From the NCBI GenBank assembly GCA_902492895.1, contig CABUNG010000032.1, positions 1 through 26,871 on the forward strand: a stretch of 26,871 nucleotides of DNA. The letters are read 5' to 3'. This DNA comes from an uncultured Oscillospiraceae bacterium. Lineage in GTDB: Bacteria; Bacillota; Clostridia; Oscillospirales; Acutalibacteraceae. Positions within the stretch are counted from its first letter, which is position 1, and each line of letters opens with the position of its first letter. The position numbers were made by a program, and so were the translations under genes. The notes under the pieces were generated by a model. That model saw only the letters and a program-made list of their open reading frames with translations. It had not been told where the DNA came from and made no database searches. Positions 1 through 6,672 of this stretch are shown piece after piece.

Positions 1-1
1 G

Positions 2-41
2 AAAAGGGCTTGGCGGCTGAACCCCAACGCCCTTTTTCCTT
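2..41 (+). terminator. Intrinsic terminator upstream of importer operon
   Basis: AAAAGGGC (2-9) pairs with GCCCTTTT (29-36), and TTGG (10-13) with CCAA (24-27) across a one-base bulge at C28. The stem is followed by T-rich sequence to 41. It probably ends, or partly attenuates, transcription from a gene left of the window. In this importer family that gene is usually a BMP-type substrate-binding lipoprotein, but it is not visible here. Confidence 0.7.
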
Positions 42-84
42 TTTCAGACGAAACAGGCGACGAGACGGAAGGCGGGGAGACAGG

Positions 85-1632
85 ATGCCGGAAGAAAAGG
101 ACTCACGTCCGACAGGCGGGGAAATCGCGATCGAATGCCGGGGGATTACCAAGGCCTTCGGAACGGTGGTGGCGAACGACGGGATCGATCTCTCGGTGCG
201 GTATGGAGAAATCCTGGCCTTGCTGGGGGAAAACGGTTCAGGTAAAACCACGCTGATGAACATGCTGTCCGGGATTTACCATCCCGACGCGGGCAGCACG
301 CTGGTCGGCGGCCGGAATGTGGTCATCAACTCCCCGGGCGATGCCATGAAGCTGGGCATCGGCATGATCCACCAGCATTTCAAGCTGGTGGAGGTGTTCA
401 GCGCGATGGACAACATCGTGCTGGGCGTCAAGGAGCGGTACAGCAAACCGGCCGTTCTGCGGGAGAGGATCCGAAAGCTGTGCAGTACCTTCGGGCTGGA
501 AATCGATCCGGATAAAAAAGTATACGACATGTCGGTCAGCGAAAAACAGACGGTGGAGATCCTCAAGGTGCTCTACCGGGGCGCACAGATCCTGATCCTC
601 GACGAGCCCACCGCCGTCCTCACCCCGCAGGAGACGGACAAGCTCTTTCAGATTCTGCGCCGTATGAAGGAACAGGGCTGCGCGATCATCATCATCACCC
701 ACAAGCTGGGCGAGGTCATGGCGATCAGCGACCGGGTGACGATTCTGCGCAAAGGCAAAAGCGTGAGCACCGTCCGCACGGCCGAAACCGACGAAAAGCA
801 CCTGACCGAGCGCATGGTGGGGCAGGCGGTCTCCCTTCAGATCGGGCGTCCGGAGGTTGCGGACCGGGAAACCCTGCTCAAGGTCGTCGATCTGACCGTG
901 GACCGGGAGGACGGCTCCCGGGGACTCGACGATGTCAGCTTTGAAATCCGCACAGGGGAGATCCTGGGCGTGGCGGGCGTAGCCGGCAGCGGCCAGAAGG
1001 AACTCTGTGAAGCGATCGCGGGCCTGATGAAGGTCAAGCAGGGCGCGATCCTGTATAAGAAAGAAAATATCATCGGAAAGACCCCCGCCGAGATCATCGA
1101 TCTCGGGATCAGCATGAGCTTCGTCCCCGAGGACCGCCTCGGTATGGGGCTGGTCGCGTCGATGGGCATGGTGGACAACATGCTCTTAAAATCCTACCGG
1201 AGCAACAAAGGGCCGTTCGTCAATAAAAAACCGGCCCGTGCGCTGGCGGAAGAGCTCGTCGATAGGCTGCAGATCCAGACCGCCGGGGTGGACATGCCGG
1301 TACGGATGATGTCGGGCGGCAACGTGCAGAAGGTGCTGCTCGGCCGGGAAATCCACTCCGGACCCAATCTGCTGATCGCGGCCTATCCGGTGCGGGGATT
1401 GGACATCCATTCGTCTTTCACGATTTATGATCTGCTCAATGAACAAAAGCAGCGGCATGTCGCCGTCATTTTCATCGGGGAGGATCTCGACGTGCTGCTC
1501 GAGCTGTCCGATCGGATCATGGTGCTCTGCAACGGCCGGATATCCGGCATTGTCGATGCCAAAACCACGGCGAAGGAAGAACTGGGCCTGATGATGACCG
1601 GTACTGTGATGGAGGGAGGGAAACCGTCGTGA
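85..1632 (+). CDS. Nucleoside/BMP-type ABC importer, duplicated ATPase subunit (YufO/NupO-like)
   Basis: This cytoplasmic subunit of a simple-sugar/nucleoside-type ABC importer has two fused nucleotide-binding domains (515 aa). The first has Walker A GENGSGKTT, signature MSVSEKQ and Walker B LILDEPTAVLTP. The second has a degenerate P-loop (GVAGSGQKE), signature MSGGNVQKVLLGRE and AAYPVRGLD in place of Walker B. This asymmetry is usual for the RbsA/YufO class. I chose ATG at 85 because GGGGAG lies five bases upstream. A TTG at 10 in the same frame falls inside the preceding terminator. The last four bases overlap the next gene (GTGA), so the subunits are translationally coupled. Two permease genes follow, the YufO-P-Q order known for guanosine/nucleoside uptake in Bacillus. 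The exact ligand cannot be told from the sequence. Confidence 0.93.
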   Translation: MPEEKDSRPTGGEIAIECRGITKAFGTVVANDGIDLSVRYGEILALLGENGSGKTTLMNMLSGIYHPDAGSTLVGGRNVVINSPGDAMKLGIGMIHQHFKLVEVFSAMDNIVLGVKERYSKPAVLRERIRKLCSTFGLEIDPDKKVYDMSVSEKQTVEILKVLYRGAQILILDEPTAVLTPQETDKLFQILRRMKEQGCAIIIITHKLGEVMAISDRVTILRKGKSVSTVRTAETDEKHLTERMVGQAVSLQIGRPEVADRETLLKVVDLTVDREDGSRGLDDVSFEIRTGEILGVAGVAGSGQKELCEAIAGLMKVKQGAILYKKENIIGKTPAEIIDLGISMSFVPEDRLGMGLVASMGMVDNMLLKSYRSNKGPFVNKKPARALAEELVDRLQIQTAGVDMPVRMMSGGNVQKVLLGREIHSGPNLLIAAYPVRGLDIHSSFTIYDLLNEQKQRHVAVIFIGEDLDVLLELSDRIMVLCNGRISGIVDAKTTAKEELGLMMTGTVMEGGKPS

Positions 1633-2753
1633 CGGAAGCTGCCGATGTAAAAGCCGTCAAAAAAGAAAGCCTCGTGCATGTCGTCAAACGCGCGGAGCTC
1701 TCGAATAACAAACGGATGATCCTCCGTCTGGTGTCTCTGGTGCTCGCCTTGGTCGCGGGAGGGCTGTTCCTGCTCTGCCTCGGCTTCAATCCCCTGAAAA
1801 TTTACGGGACGATGATCCGGGGCTGCTTCCGCAGCTCGATGGCGATCCAGGGGACCATGCTGGTGATCATCCCGCTGCTCATCACGTCGCTGGGCGTGAC
1901 CCTGGCCTTCAAAATGCGGTTTTGGAACATCGGGGCCGAGGGCCAGATCATCATGGGCGCGATTTTCGCCTCTTATTTTGCCTTGTTCCATGCGAACTGG
2001 CCCCATCCCGTGCTGATTTTCGTCATGTTTATCGCAGGGGCGCTCGGCGGCGGGCTTTGGGGCCTGCTTCCCGCCTTTTTCAAGGTCAAATTCGGGGCGA
2101 ACGAGACCCTGTTCACCCTCATGCTCAACTATATCGCCCTGCACTGCATCACCTTTCTGCGGGACGGTCCCTGGGCCGACCCCAATTCCTCGGGCTTTCC
2201 GAAGATCGCCCGGTTTGCGGACAACGCGACGCTCGACCGGGTGTTCGGGGTGCATGTCGGCTGGATCATCGCCCTGCTGCTGGTGGGCATCGTGTTCGTG
2301 TATATGAAATACACCAAGCACGGCTATGAGATCAGCGTGGTGGGGGAGAGCCAGGCCACTGCCGCCTACGCGGGGATGAACGTCAAGAAGATCGTCCTGC
2401 GCACCATGTTTTTCAGCGGTGCCGTCGCCGGCATCGCGGGTATGGTCCAGGCCACGGGCGCGAACAAAACCCTGGCCGCGGGCGTCGCGGGCGGGGTCGG
2501 CTTCACCGCTATCATCGTCGCGTGGCTGGGCCAGCTGAATCCCTTTGGCATTCTGCTGGTCTCCTCCCTCTTCGGTATTCTGGAAAAGGGCAGCTCGGTC
2601 GTGGAATCGACCTATCAGCTTTCCAAGGATTCCTCCGATATTCTGCAGGGCATCATCCTGTTCTTCGTACTCGGCGCCGAATTCTTCATCCGCTACCGTT
2701 TTGTGCTGCGCAAACGGCATAAACCCGAGCCGGAGAAGGGAGGAGACGCGTAA
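1629..2753 (+). CDS. Nucleoside-type ABC importer permease 1 (YufP/NupP-like)
   Basis: This integral membrane subunit (374 aa) belongs to the branched-chain amino acid/ribose-type permease family (BPD_transp_2). A charged N-terminus of about 35 residues is followed by a run of hydrophobic segments. It has the family pattern MRFWNIGAEGQIIMGA in the first third, typical of the YufP class. The GTG start overlaps the ATPase stop by four bases. The stop codon shares its last A with the ATG of the next gene (TAATG). It forms the membrane channel as a heterodimer with the next permease. Confidence 0.92.
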   Translation: MTEAADVKAVKKESLVHVVKRAELSNNKRMILRLVSLVLALVAGGLFLLCLGFNPLKIYGTMIRGCFRSSMAIQGTMLVIIPLLITSLGVTLAFKMRFWNIGAEGQIIMGAIFASYFALFHANWPHPVLIFVMFIAGALGGGLWGLLPAFFKVKFGANETLFTLMLNYIALHCITFLRDGPWADPNSSGFPKIARFADNATLDRVFGVHVGWIIALLLVGIVFVYMKYTKHGYEISVVGESQATAAYAGMNVKKIVLRTMFFSGAVAGIAGMVQATGANKTLAAGVAGGVGFTAIIVAWLGQLNPFGILLVSSLFGILEKGSSVVESTYQLSKDSSDILQGIILFFVLGAEFFIRYRFVLRKRHKPEPEKGGDA

Positions 2754-3781
2754 TGGAAACGTGGATTCTCTTTTTGGTCAAGGCGTTCAGTTCGGGTACC
2801 CCGATCCTCTTCGGCACCCTGGGGGAGATCGTCAATGAAAAGTCCGGGCATCTGAACCTCGGCGTTCAGGGGATGATGGCCATAGGCGGCTGTGCGGGAT
2901 TCCTGACGGGGTACTACACCAACAACCTGCTTCTGGCCCTGCTCGCGGCGTTTGTGGGCGGCCTGCTGTCCTCTCTGATTTACGCGTTTCTGACCGTGAC
3001 CCTGATGGCCAACCAGAACGTCACGGGTCTGTCGCTCACCATTTTCGGGGTGGGACTCGCCAATTTTATCGGGAAATTCGTGCTCAACAGGACCGAAACG
3101 GGGACGCTGAAGCTGCCGGAAGGCATCGCAGGTCAGCTGGGGGATATCCGCTTCCCGTTCTTAAAAAACATCCCGGGTGTCGGTTCCTGGCTCTATACCC
3201 TGTTTTCCTTCAACATCTTCATCTATCTTGCGATCGCCGTCGCCATCCTGCTGTCGGTTTATATCCACCACACCAGGATGGGGCGGAATCTGCGGGCGAT
3301 CGGGGAGAACCCCGCCGCCGCGGACGCGGCCGGCATACCGGTCACCCGGATGAAATACATCCATCTGCTGCTCGGCGGCGGCATCTGCGGACTCGGCGGC
3401 GCCTATGCCTCCATGATCATCGGCAATGGCGTCTGGATCAGCGATTTCGTCGGGGATCTCGGATGGATCGCGCTCGCGCTTGTTATATTCGCGGCGTGGA
3501 GTCCGGGGAAAGCGGTGCTCGGTTCCTTCCTTTTCGGGGCGCTGCGGGTACTGCGCTTCTATTTGTCGTCGCTCATTCTGGTGTTTGCGGACCTGTTTCC
3601 GGGCATCCGGGGCCCCATCGAAAGCCTCGCCGGCGGCGTGCAGAGCATTCCGGGGGCGTTCTACGACATGCTTCCCTTCTTCATGACCGCTCTGGTGCTG
3701 GTGGTGACCTCCATGCGCAAATCGCGCGAAGGTCTGCAGCCCGCGAGCTGCGGCATCAATTATTTCCGCGAGGAACGGTGA
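2753..3781 (+). CDS. Nucleoside-type ABC importer permease 2 (YufQ/NupQ-like)
   Basis: This is the second, shorter permease (342 aa) of the same importer. It contains NEKSGHLNLGVQGMMAIGG near the N-terminus, the motif that marks the YufQ-like partner, and about eight to ten hydrophobic segments. GENPAAADAAGI near the middle resembles the cytoplasmic loop that contacts the ATPase. Its start overlaps the previous stop by one base, so the three genes form one translationally coupled operon. A strong terminator begins three bases after the stop, so this is the last gene of the operon. The substrate-binding lipoprotein must lie outside the window. Confidence 0.92.
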   Translation: METWILFLVKAFSSGTPILFGTLGEIVNEKSGHLNLGVQGMMAIGGCAGFLTGYYTNNLLLALLAAFVGGLLSSLIYAFLTVTLMANQNVTGLSLTIFGVGLANFIGKFVLNRTETGTLKLPEGIAGQLGDIRFPFLKNIPGVGSWLYTLFSFNIFIYLAIAVAILLSVYIHHTRMGRNLRAIGENPAAADAAGIPVTRMKYIHLLLGGGICGLGGAYASMIIGNGVWISDFVGDLGWIALALVIFAAWSPGKAVLGSFLFGALRVLRFYLSSLILVFADLFPGIRGPIESLAGGVQSIPGAFYDMLPFFMTALVLVVTSMRKSREGLQPASCGINYFREER

Positions 3782-3783
3782 TC

Positions 3784-3825
3784 AAACCCCGGACGGCTAT
3801 ACGGCCGTCCGGGGTTTGATTTTTT
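3784..3825 (+). terminator. Strong intrinsic terminator of importer operon
   Basis: Perfect 14-bp stem AAACCCCGGACGGC (3784-3797) with its complement (3804-3817), a six-base loop, then GATTTTTT. Because of the A-rich left side it may also work weakly in reverse. Confidence 0.92.
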
Positions 3826-3826
3826 G

Positions 3827-3835
3827 TGGTATACT
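3827..3835 (+). promoter_or_regulatory. Extended -10 promoter for TfoX-domain gene
   Basis: TGGTATACT is an extended -10 (TGnTATACT) placed directly after the preceding terminator. No good -35 is visible. The predicted start near 3842 leaves a short leader holding AAAGGAG (3845-3851). Confidence 0.65.
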
Positions 3836-3860
3836 GTTGGCATGAAAGGAGTGACCGTTT

Positions 3861-4118
3861 GTGGCATCTCTGCGAAATCTGCCGAACATCGGGAAAATCC
3901 TGGAGGAACAGCTCGAGAGCATCGGCATCCGGACTCCGGACGAACTGCGCACAGCCGGATCCAGGGAGGCGTGGATGCGCATTCAGGCGATCGACGCCTC
4001 TGCCTGCTATAACCGGTTGTGTGCACTGGAGGGCGCCATCCGGGGTGTCCGCTGGCATGACCTTCCTCCCGACGTCAAGGAGGATCTGCTGGCGTTTTAC
4101 CGGATCCATAAGCTCTGA
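3861..4118 (+). CDS. TfoX C-terminal domain (helix-hairpin-helix-like) protein
   Basis: This small soluble protein (85 aa) consists essentially of one TfoX C-terminal domain. LRNLPNIGKILEEQLESIGI at the N-terminus is the characteristic HhH-like opening, and the remaining helices contain ACYNRLCALEGAIRG and LPPDVKEDLLAFYR. The N-terminal domain of full-length TfoX/Sxy is absent, as in many free-standing Bacillota homologues. I chose the GTG start because AAAGGAG lies nine bases upstream and the promoter just before that. It is transcribed in the same direction as the AraC-type gene 68 bases downstream, which has its own -10. Function is not established; the domain may mediate nucleic-acid or protein binding. 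Confidence 0.85.
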   Translation: MASLRNLPNIGKILEEQLESIGIRTPDELRTAGSREAWMRIQAIDASACYNRLCALEGAIRGVRWHDLPPDVKEDLLAFYRIHKL

Positions 4119-4157
4119 CCGGGCAATCGCGGTCAAGACCCCGACGGGATATGCGGG

Positions 4158-4163
4158 TATACT
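4158..4163 (+). promoter_or_regulatory. -10 box TATACT upstream of AraC/GyrI gene
   Basis: TATACT lies 29 bases before the chosen ATG, with GGGAGG (4173-4178) between them. A -35 is not convincing. Its position argues against the earlier in-frame ATG at 4151, which would lie upstream of this box. Confidence 0.45.
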
Positions 4164-4186
4164 GGATAAGTCGGGAGGTGAGACGG

Positions 4187-5095
4187 ATGAAATTGGAGGA
4201 AGCGGCCAAAGCGACACAGACGATGCAGGAGTATATCGAACGCCATCTCAAGGAGCCCCTCACCCTGAGGCGGATTGCGGACGCGGCGGGGTATTCCCCG
4301 TGGTATGCCGAGCGGCTTTTCCGGGAAGCCGCCGGGATGTCCCCGTTTGAATACGTGCGGGCGCGGCGCCTGACCCGGGCGGCGCTGGTGCTGCGGGACG
4401 AACAGCCGAAGGTCATCGACGTGGCGCTCGATTTTCTGTTTGATTCCCATGAGGGCTTTACCAGGGCATTTTCCAAGCAATTCGGCTTGCCGCCGCGCGC
4501 CTACAGCCGCGGAACGCCGCCCATTCCCCTCTTCCTGCCCGAAAAGGCCCACGACCGTTACCGGGCCAATCCTTTTCAAGGAGGAAACCGCATGAACGAG
4601 TCCAGAACCAAGTCGATTTTTGTCCAGGTGATCGAACGGCCCGCCCGCAAAGTGCTCCTCAAACGGGGTGTTGCTGCCGCCGACTATTTTGCCTACTGCG
4701 AAGAAGTGGGGTGCGATGTCTGGGGGATGCTGATGAGCGTGAAGGAGGCTCTTTACGAGCCGGTCGGCATGTGGCTGCCGGACCATCTGAGAAAGCCCGG
4801 CACATCGGTGTACGTCCAGGGAGTGGAGCTTCCTCTGGACTATGCCAAGCCGGTTCCCGACGGGTTCGAACTGCTCGAGCTGCCGCCCTGCAAGATGATG
4901 ATCTTCCAGGGAGAACCATACGACGACGAGGCCTTTCAGGACGCGATCGGGGAGGTCTGGGAGCACATCGGCCGCTTCCGTCCCGAGGTCTACGGATACC
5001 GCTGGGCGCCCGAAGAGGCCCCCCGGTTCCAGCTGTCCCCGATGGGTTACCGGGGGTATATCGAGGCAAGGCCGGTGAAGGACATCCAGGACTAG
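4187..5095 (+). CDS. AraC-family regulator with GyrI-like effector domain
   Basis: This transcription factor (302 aa) has an N-terminal AraC/XylS double helix-turn-helix (about residues 10-108; LTLRRIADAAGYSPWYAERL and IDVALDFLFDSHEGFTRAF are the two recognition regions). A linker of about 25 residues leads to a GyrI-like/SOUL-type small-molecule binding domain (about 140-300). This is the Rob-like order, HTH first and effector domain last. I chose ATG at 4187 because GGGAGG is eight bases upstream and a TATACT box precedes it. Inside the gene, AAGGAGG followed seven bases later by an in-frame ATG (codon 136) marks the start of the effector domain. Terminators flank the downstream side, so it is probably monocistronic. 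The ligand and target genes are unknown. Confidence 0.9.
   Translation: MKLEEAAKATQTMQEYIERHLKEPLTLRRIADAAGYSPWYAERLFREAAGMSPFEYVRARRLTRAALVLRDEQPKVIDVALDFLFDSHEGFTRAFSKQFGLPPRAYSRGTPPIPLFLPEKAHDRYRANPFQGGNRMNESRTKSIFVQVIERPARKVLLKRGVAAADYFAYCEEVGCDVWGMLMSVKEALYEPVGMWLPDHLRKPGTSVYVQGVELPLDYAKPVPDGFELLELPPCKMMIFQGEPYDDEAFQDAIGEVWEHIGRFRPEVYGYRWAPEEAPRFQLSPMGYRGYIEARPVKDIQD
4578..4594 (+). promoter_or_regulatory. Internal Shine-Dalgarno and in-frame ATG within AraC/GyrI gene
   Basis: AAGGAGG (4578-4584) is a near-perfect ribosome-binding site, and the ATG at 4592 (codon 136) is in frame. Initiation here would make a free GyrI-like domain of about 167 aa, starting MNESRTKSIFVQV, without the DNA-binding part. 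Confidence 0.6.
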
Positions 5096-5158
5096 GGGCC
5101 CGCTCCGGATCGTCCCCGGACGCCGAAGGCATCACCCAAAAGACCGACCGCCGATGCG

Positions 5159-5189
5159 GGGGGGCCGGAGAAATCCGGCTCCCCTTTTT
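5159..5189 (+). terminator. Intrinsic terminator of AraC/GyrI gene
   Basis: An 11-bp stem (5159-5169 with 5174-5184, one G-T pair) closes a GAAA loop and is followed by TTTTT. Confidence 0.85.
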
Positions 5190-5276
5190 GCGGGTGCCGT
5201 CGGTCCGGTGAACGGTCCCTGTTCTCGAATACGCGCCCCGTGCACGTGTATCCGGCGGCTGAAAGCCCGCCGGGGT

Positions 5277-5313
5277 AAAAAACGGCCCCACCGCCTGACA
5301 GGCGGTGGGGCCG
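5277..5313 (-). terminator. Intrinsic terminator of ProX-type gene
   Basis: Perfect 13-bp stem (5283-5295 with 5301-5313) around TGACA. Read on the minus strand it is followed by six T (plus-strand A run 5277-5282). It lies 27 bases past the stop of the minus-strand gene. Together with the terminator at 5159 it insulates two convergent units. Confidence 0.88.
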
Positions 5314-5340
5314 GCGCTGTCCACGCGGGGGACATACACC

Positions 5341-5844
5341 TCAGGTGGGGATGGCATCCAATCGGGACAGCACGACCCGGCTGCCGTGTTCTTGGATAAT
5401 CGCGATCAAATCCTCCGTTTTCAGCCAAACCGTCGCCGTGTTGTCGTTGGGATGTACGCCGATCAGCCCCGGGGAGTCCAGGAAATCTTCATCCAGGTAC
5501 AGCTGCACCCTGTGTTCGGCATCGTTCAGAATGCCCAGGGGCGTCACCGCGCCGGGGACCAGACCCAGGATGTCCTTCAACTCGTTTTCAGAAGCAAAGG
5601 AGAGCGGACGGGTGGCATGCTGCCGGCGGAACGCTTTCAGATCCACCCGTTTGTCGCCCTTGACCGTAATCAGGTAATACTGCCGCTTCTTGTCGTCGCG
5701 CACGAAGAGGTTTTTCGCGTCGGCTTCCGGATAGGGGAGAACAACGTCCGACAGTTCCTCCATGGTATAGACCGCTTGGTGCTCCGTCGTTTCGAAGCCG
5801 ATGCGGCGTTCCTTCAAATAGTCGTATATGTCCCGTTTGTCCAT
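5341..5844 (-). CDS. ProX-type aminoacyl-tRNA deacylase (YbaK/prolyl-tRNA editing domain)
   Basis: This free-standing editing protein (167 aa) of the YbaK/ProX/INS superfamily hydrolyses mischarged tRNAs; in characterised ProX members the substrate is Ala-tRNA(Pro). The sequence shows the family landmarks: an N-terminal helix with EHQAVYTMEEL, KNLFVRDDKKRQYYLITV in the core, GAVTPLGI (the GxxxP substrate-pocket loop) and HPNDNTATVWL near the C-terminus. Length matches the family. The start is supported by AGGAG nine bases upstream. It lies 65 bases after pflA in the same direction with only a weak hairpin between, so it may be co-transcribed with the pfl genes. The exact tRNA substrate is inferred from the family. 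Confidence 0.9.
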   Translation of the reverse strand: MDKRDIYDYLKERRIGFETTEHQAVYTMEELSDVVLPYPEADAKNLFVRDDKKRQYYLITVKGDKRVDLKAFRRQHATRPLSFASENELKDILGLVPGAVTPLGILNDAEHRVQLYLDEDFLDSPGLIGVHPNDNTATVWLKTEDLIAIIQEHGSRVVLSRLDAIPT

Positions 5845-5894
5845 GGCGGTTTACTCCTGTCCGGATTCCGGTTCGCCGCGTATTCTGCAGCCTG

Positions 5895-5911
5895 AAACCG
5901 GCGCCCGGTTT
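5895..5911 (-). terminator. Weak hairpin at end of pflA
   Basis: AAACCGG (5895-5901), loop CGC, CCGGTTT (5905-5911). On the minus strand the hairpin starts at the pflA stop codon and is not followed by a T tract. It may be only an mRNA 3'-end stabiliser or a leaky terminator before the tRNA-editing gene. Confidence 0.3.
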
Positions 5912-6638
5912 ATTTCACCTTCAGCCCGTATGCTTTCAGGATCGTGCGGGCCCGGTCCACGTCTTCTGCATCGGCAGCGGGGGTGTTTTTTAACGTATAG
6001 GGCGCTCCGAGCGCCTCCCACTTGTATTCCCCCATCTTGTGGAAGGGGAGCAGCTCCACCCGCTCGACGCAGGTATACCGCGACAGCAGCACCCCGAGCG
6101 CGCAGAGGTCGTCTTTCCCGTCGGTGAGCCCCGGCACCAGTACATGCCGGATCCAGACCGGTTTCCGGACGTTTTCGCAGTGATTGAGCAGTTCGAGGGT
6201 GTTGTCCATCCCCCGGCCGGTGATCTTCCGGAACAGCTCGTCCCTGGCCGCCTTGATGTCGAGCAGGAGCAGGTCCGCCCGGTCGACCGCCTTCCGGCAG
6301 TGGAACAGGGAGACCGAACCCGCCGTATCGATCGCGGTATGGAGGCCGTTTTCATGGCAGCCTTCCAGGATGGAGGCGGCGAATTCCGGCTGCATCAGCG
6401 GTTCCCCGCCCGACAGGGTCACGCCGCCCCTCTGAATGAAGTTGCGGTAGCGCAGGATGTCCGCGACCACGGTGCGGGAGCCGACCTTTTCCCCGCCCTG
6501 CGCGTCCCAGGAATCGGCGTTGTGACAGAAGAGACACCGCATCGGGCAGCCCTGGAGAAACAGGACATACCGGATGCCCGGCCCGTCCAAAGCGCCGAAG
6601 CTCTCGACCGAGTGAACCCGGCCCATGACGTTTTCCAC
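5910..6638 (-). CDS. pflA: Pyruvate formate-lyase-activating enzyme (radical SAM)
   Basis: This radical-SAM activase (242 aa) makes the glycyl radical on PflB using S-adenosylmethionine and reduced ferredoxin/flavodoxin. The [4Fe-4S] motif is Cys31-x3-Cys35-x2-Cys38 (CPMRCLFC), followed by TLSGGEPLMQPEF, the GGE motif that binds SAM, and later LLLDIKAARDE. Length is normal for PflA. The start is a GTG at 6638 with AAAGGGGGC about seven bases upstream; an ATG four codons later (6626) is an alternative. It lies 34 bases downstream of pflB on the same strand, the usual pflB-pflA operon order. Confidence 0.96.
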   Translation of the reverse strand: MENVMGRVHSVESFGALDGPGIRYVLFLQGCPMRCLFCHNADSWDAQGGEKVGSRTVVADILRYRNFIQRGGVTLSGGEPLMQPEFAASILEGCHENGLHTAIDTAGSVSLFHCRKAVDRADLLLLDIKAARDELFRKITGRGMDNTLELLNHCENVRKPVWIRHVLVPGLTDGKDDLCALGVLLSRYTCVERVELLPFHKMGEYKWEALGAPYTLKNTPAADAEDVDRARTILKAYGLKVK

Positions 6639-6672
6639 GCTCCCGCCCCCTTTCCCTGATGGTGTGCGTTTG

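Noticed and set aside
10..84. N-terminal extension of the importer ATPase from TTG at 10
   Set aside because: The extension would be read from inside an intrinsic terminator, and ATG 85 has a good ribosome site.
1425..2720. Long minus-strand open frame opposite the first permease
   Set aside because: It is the shadow of a well-recognised permease; its charged, His/Gln-rich translation is typical of an antisense frame.
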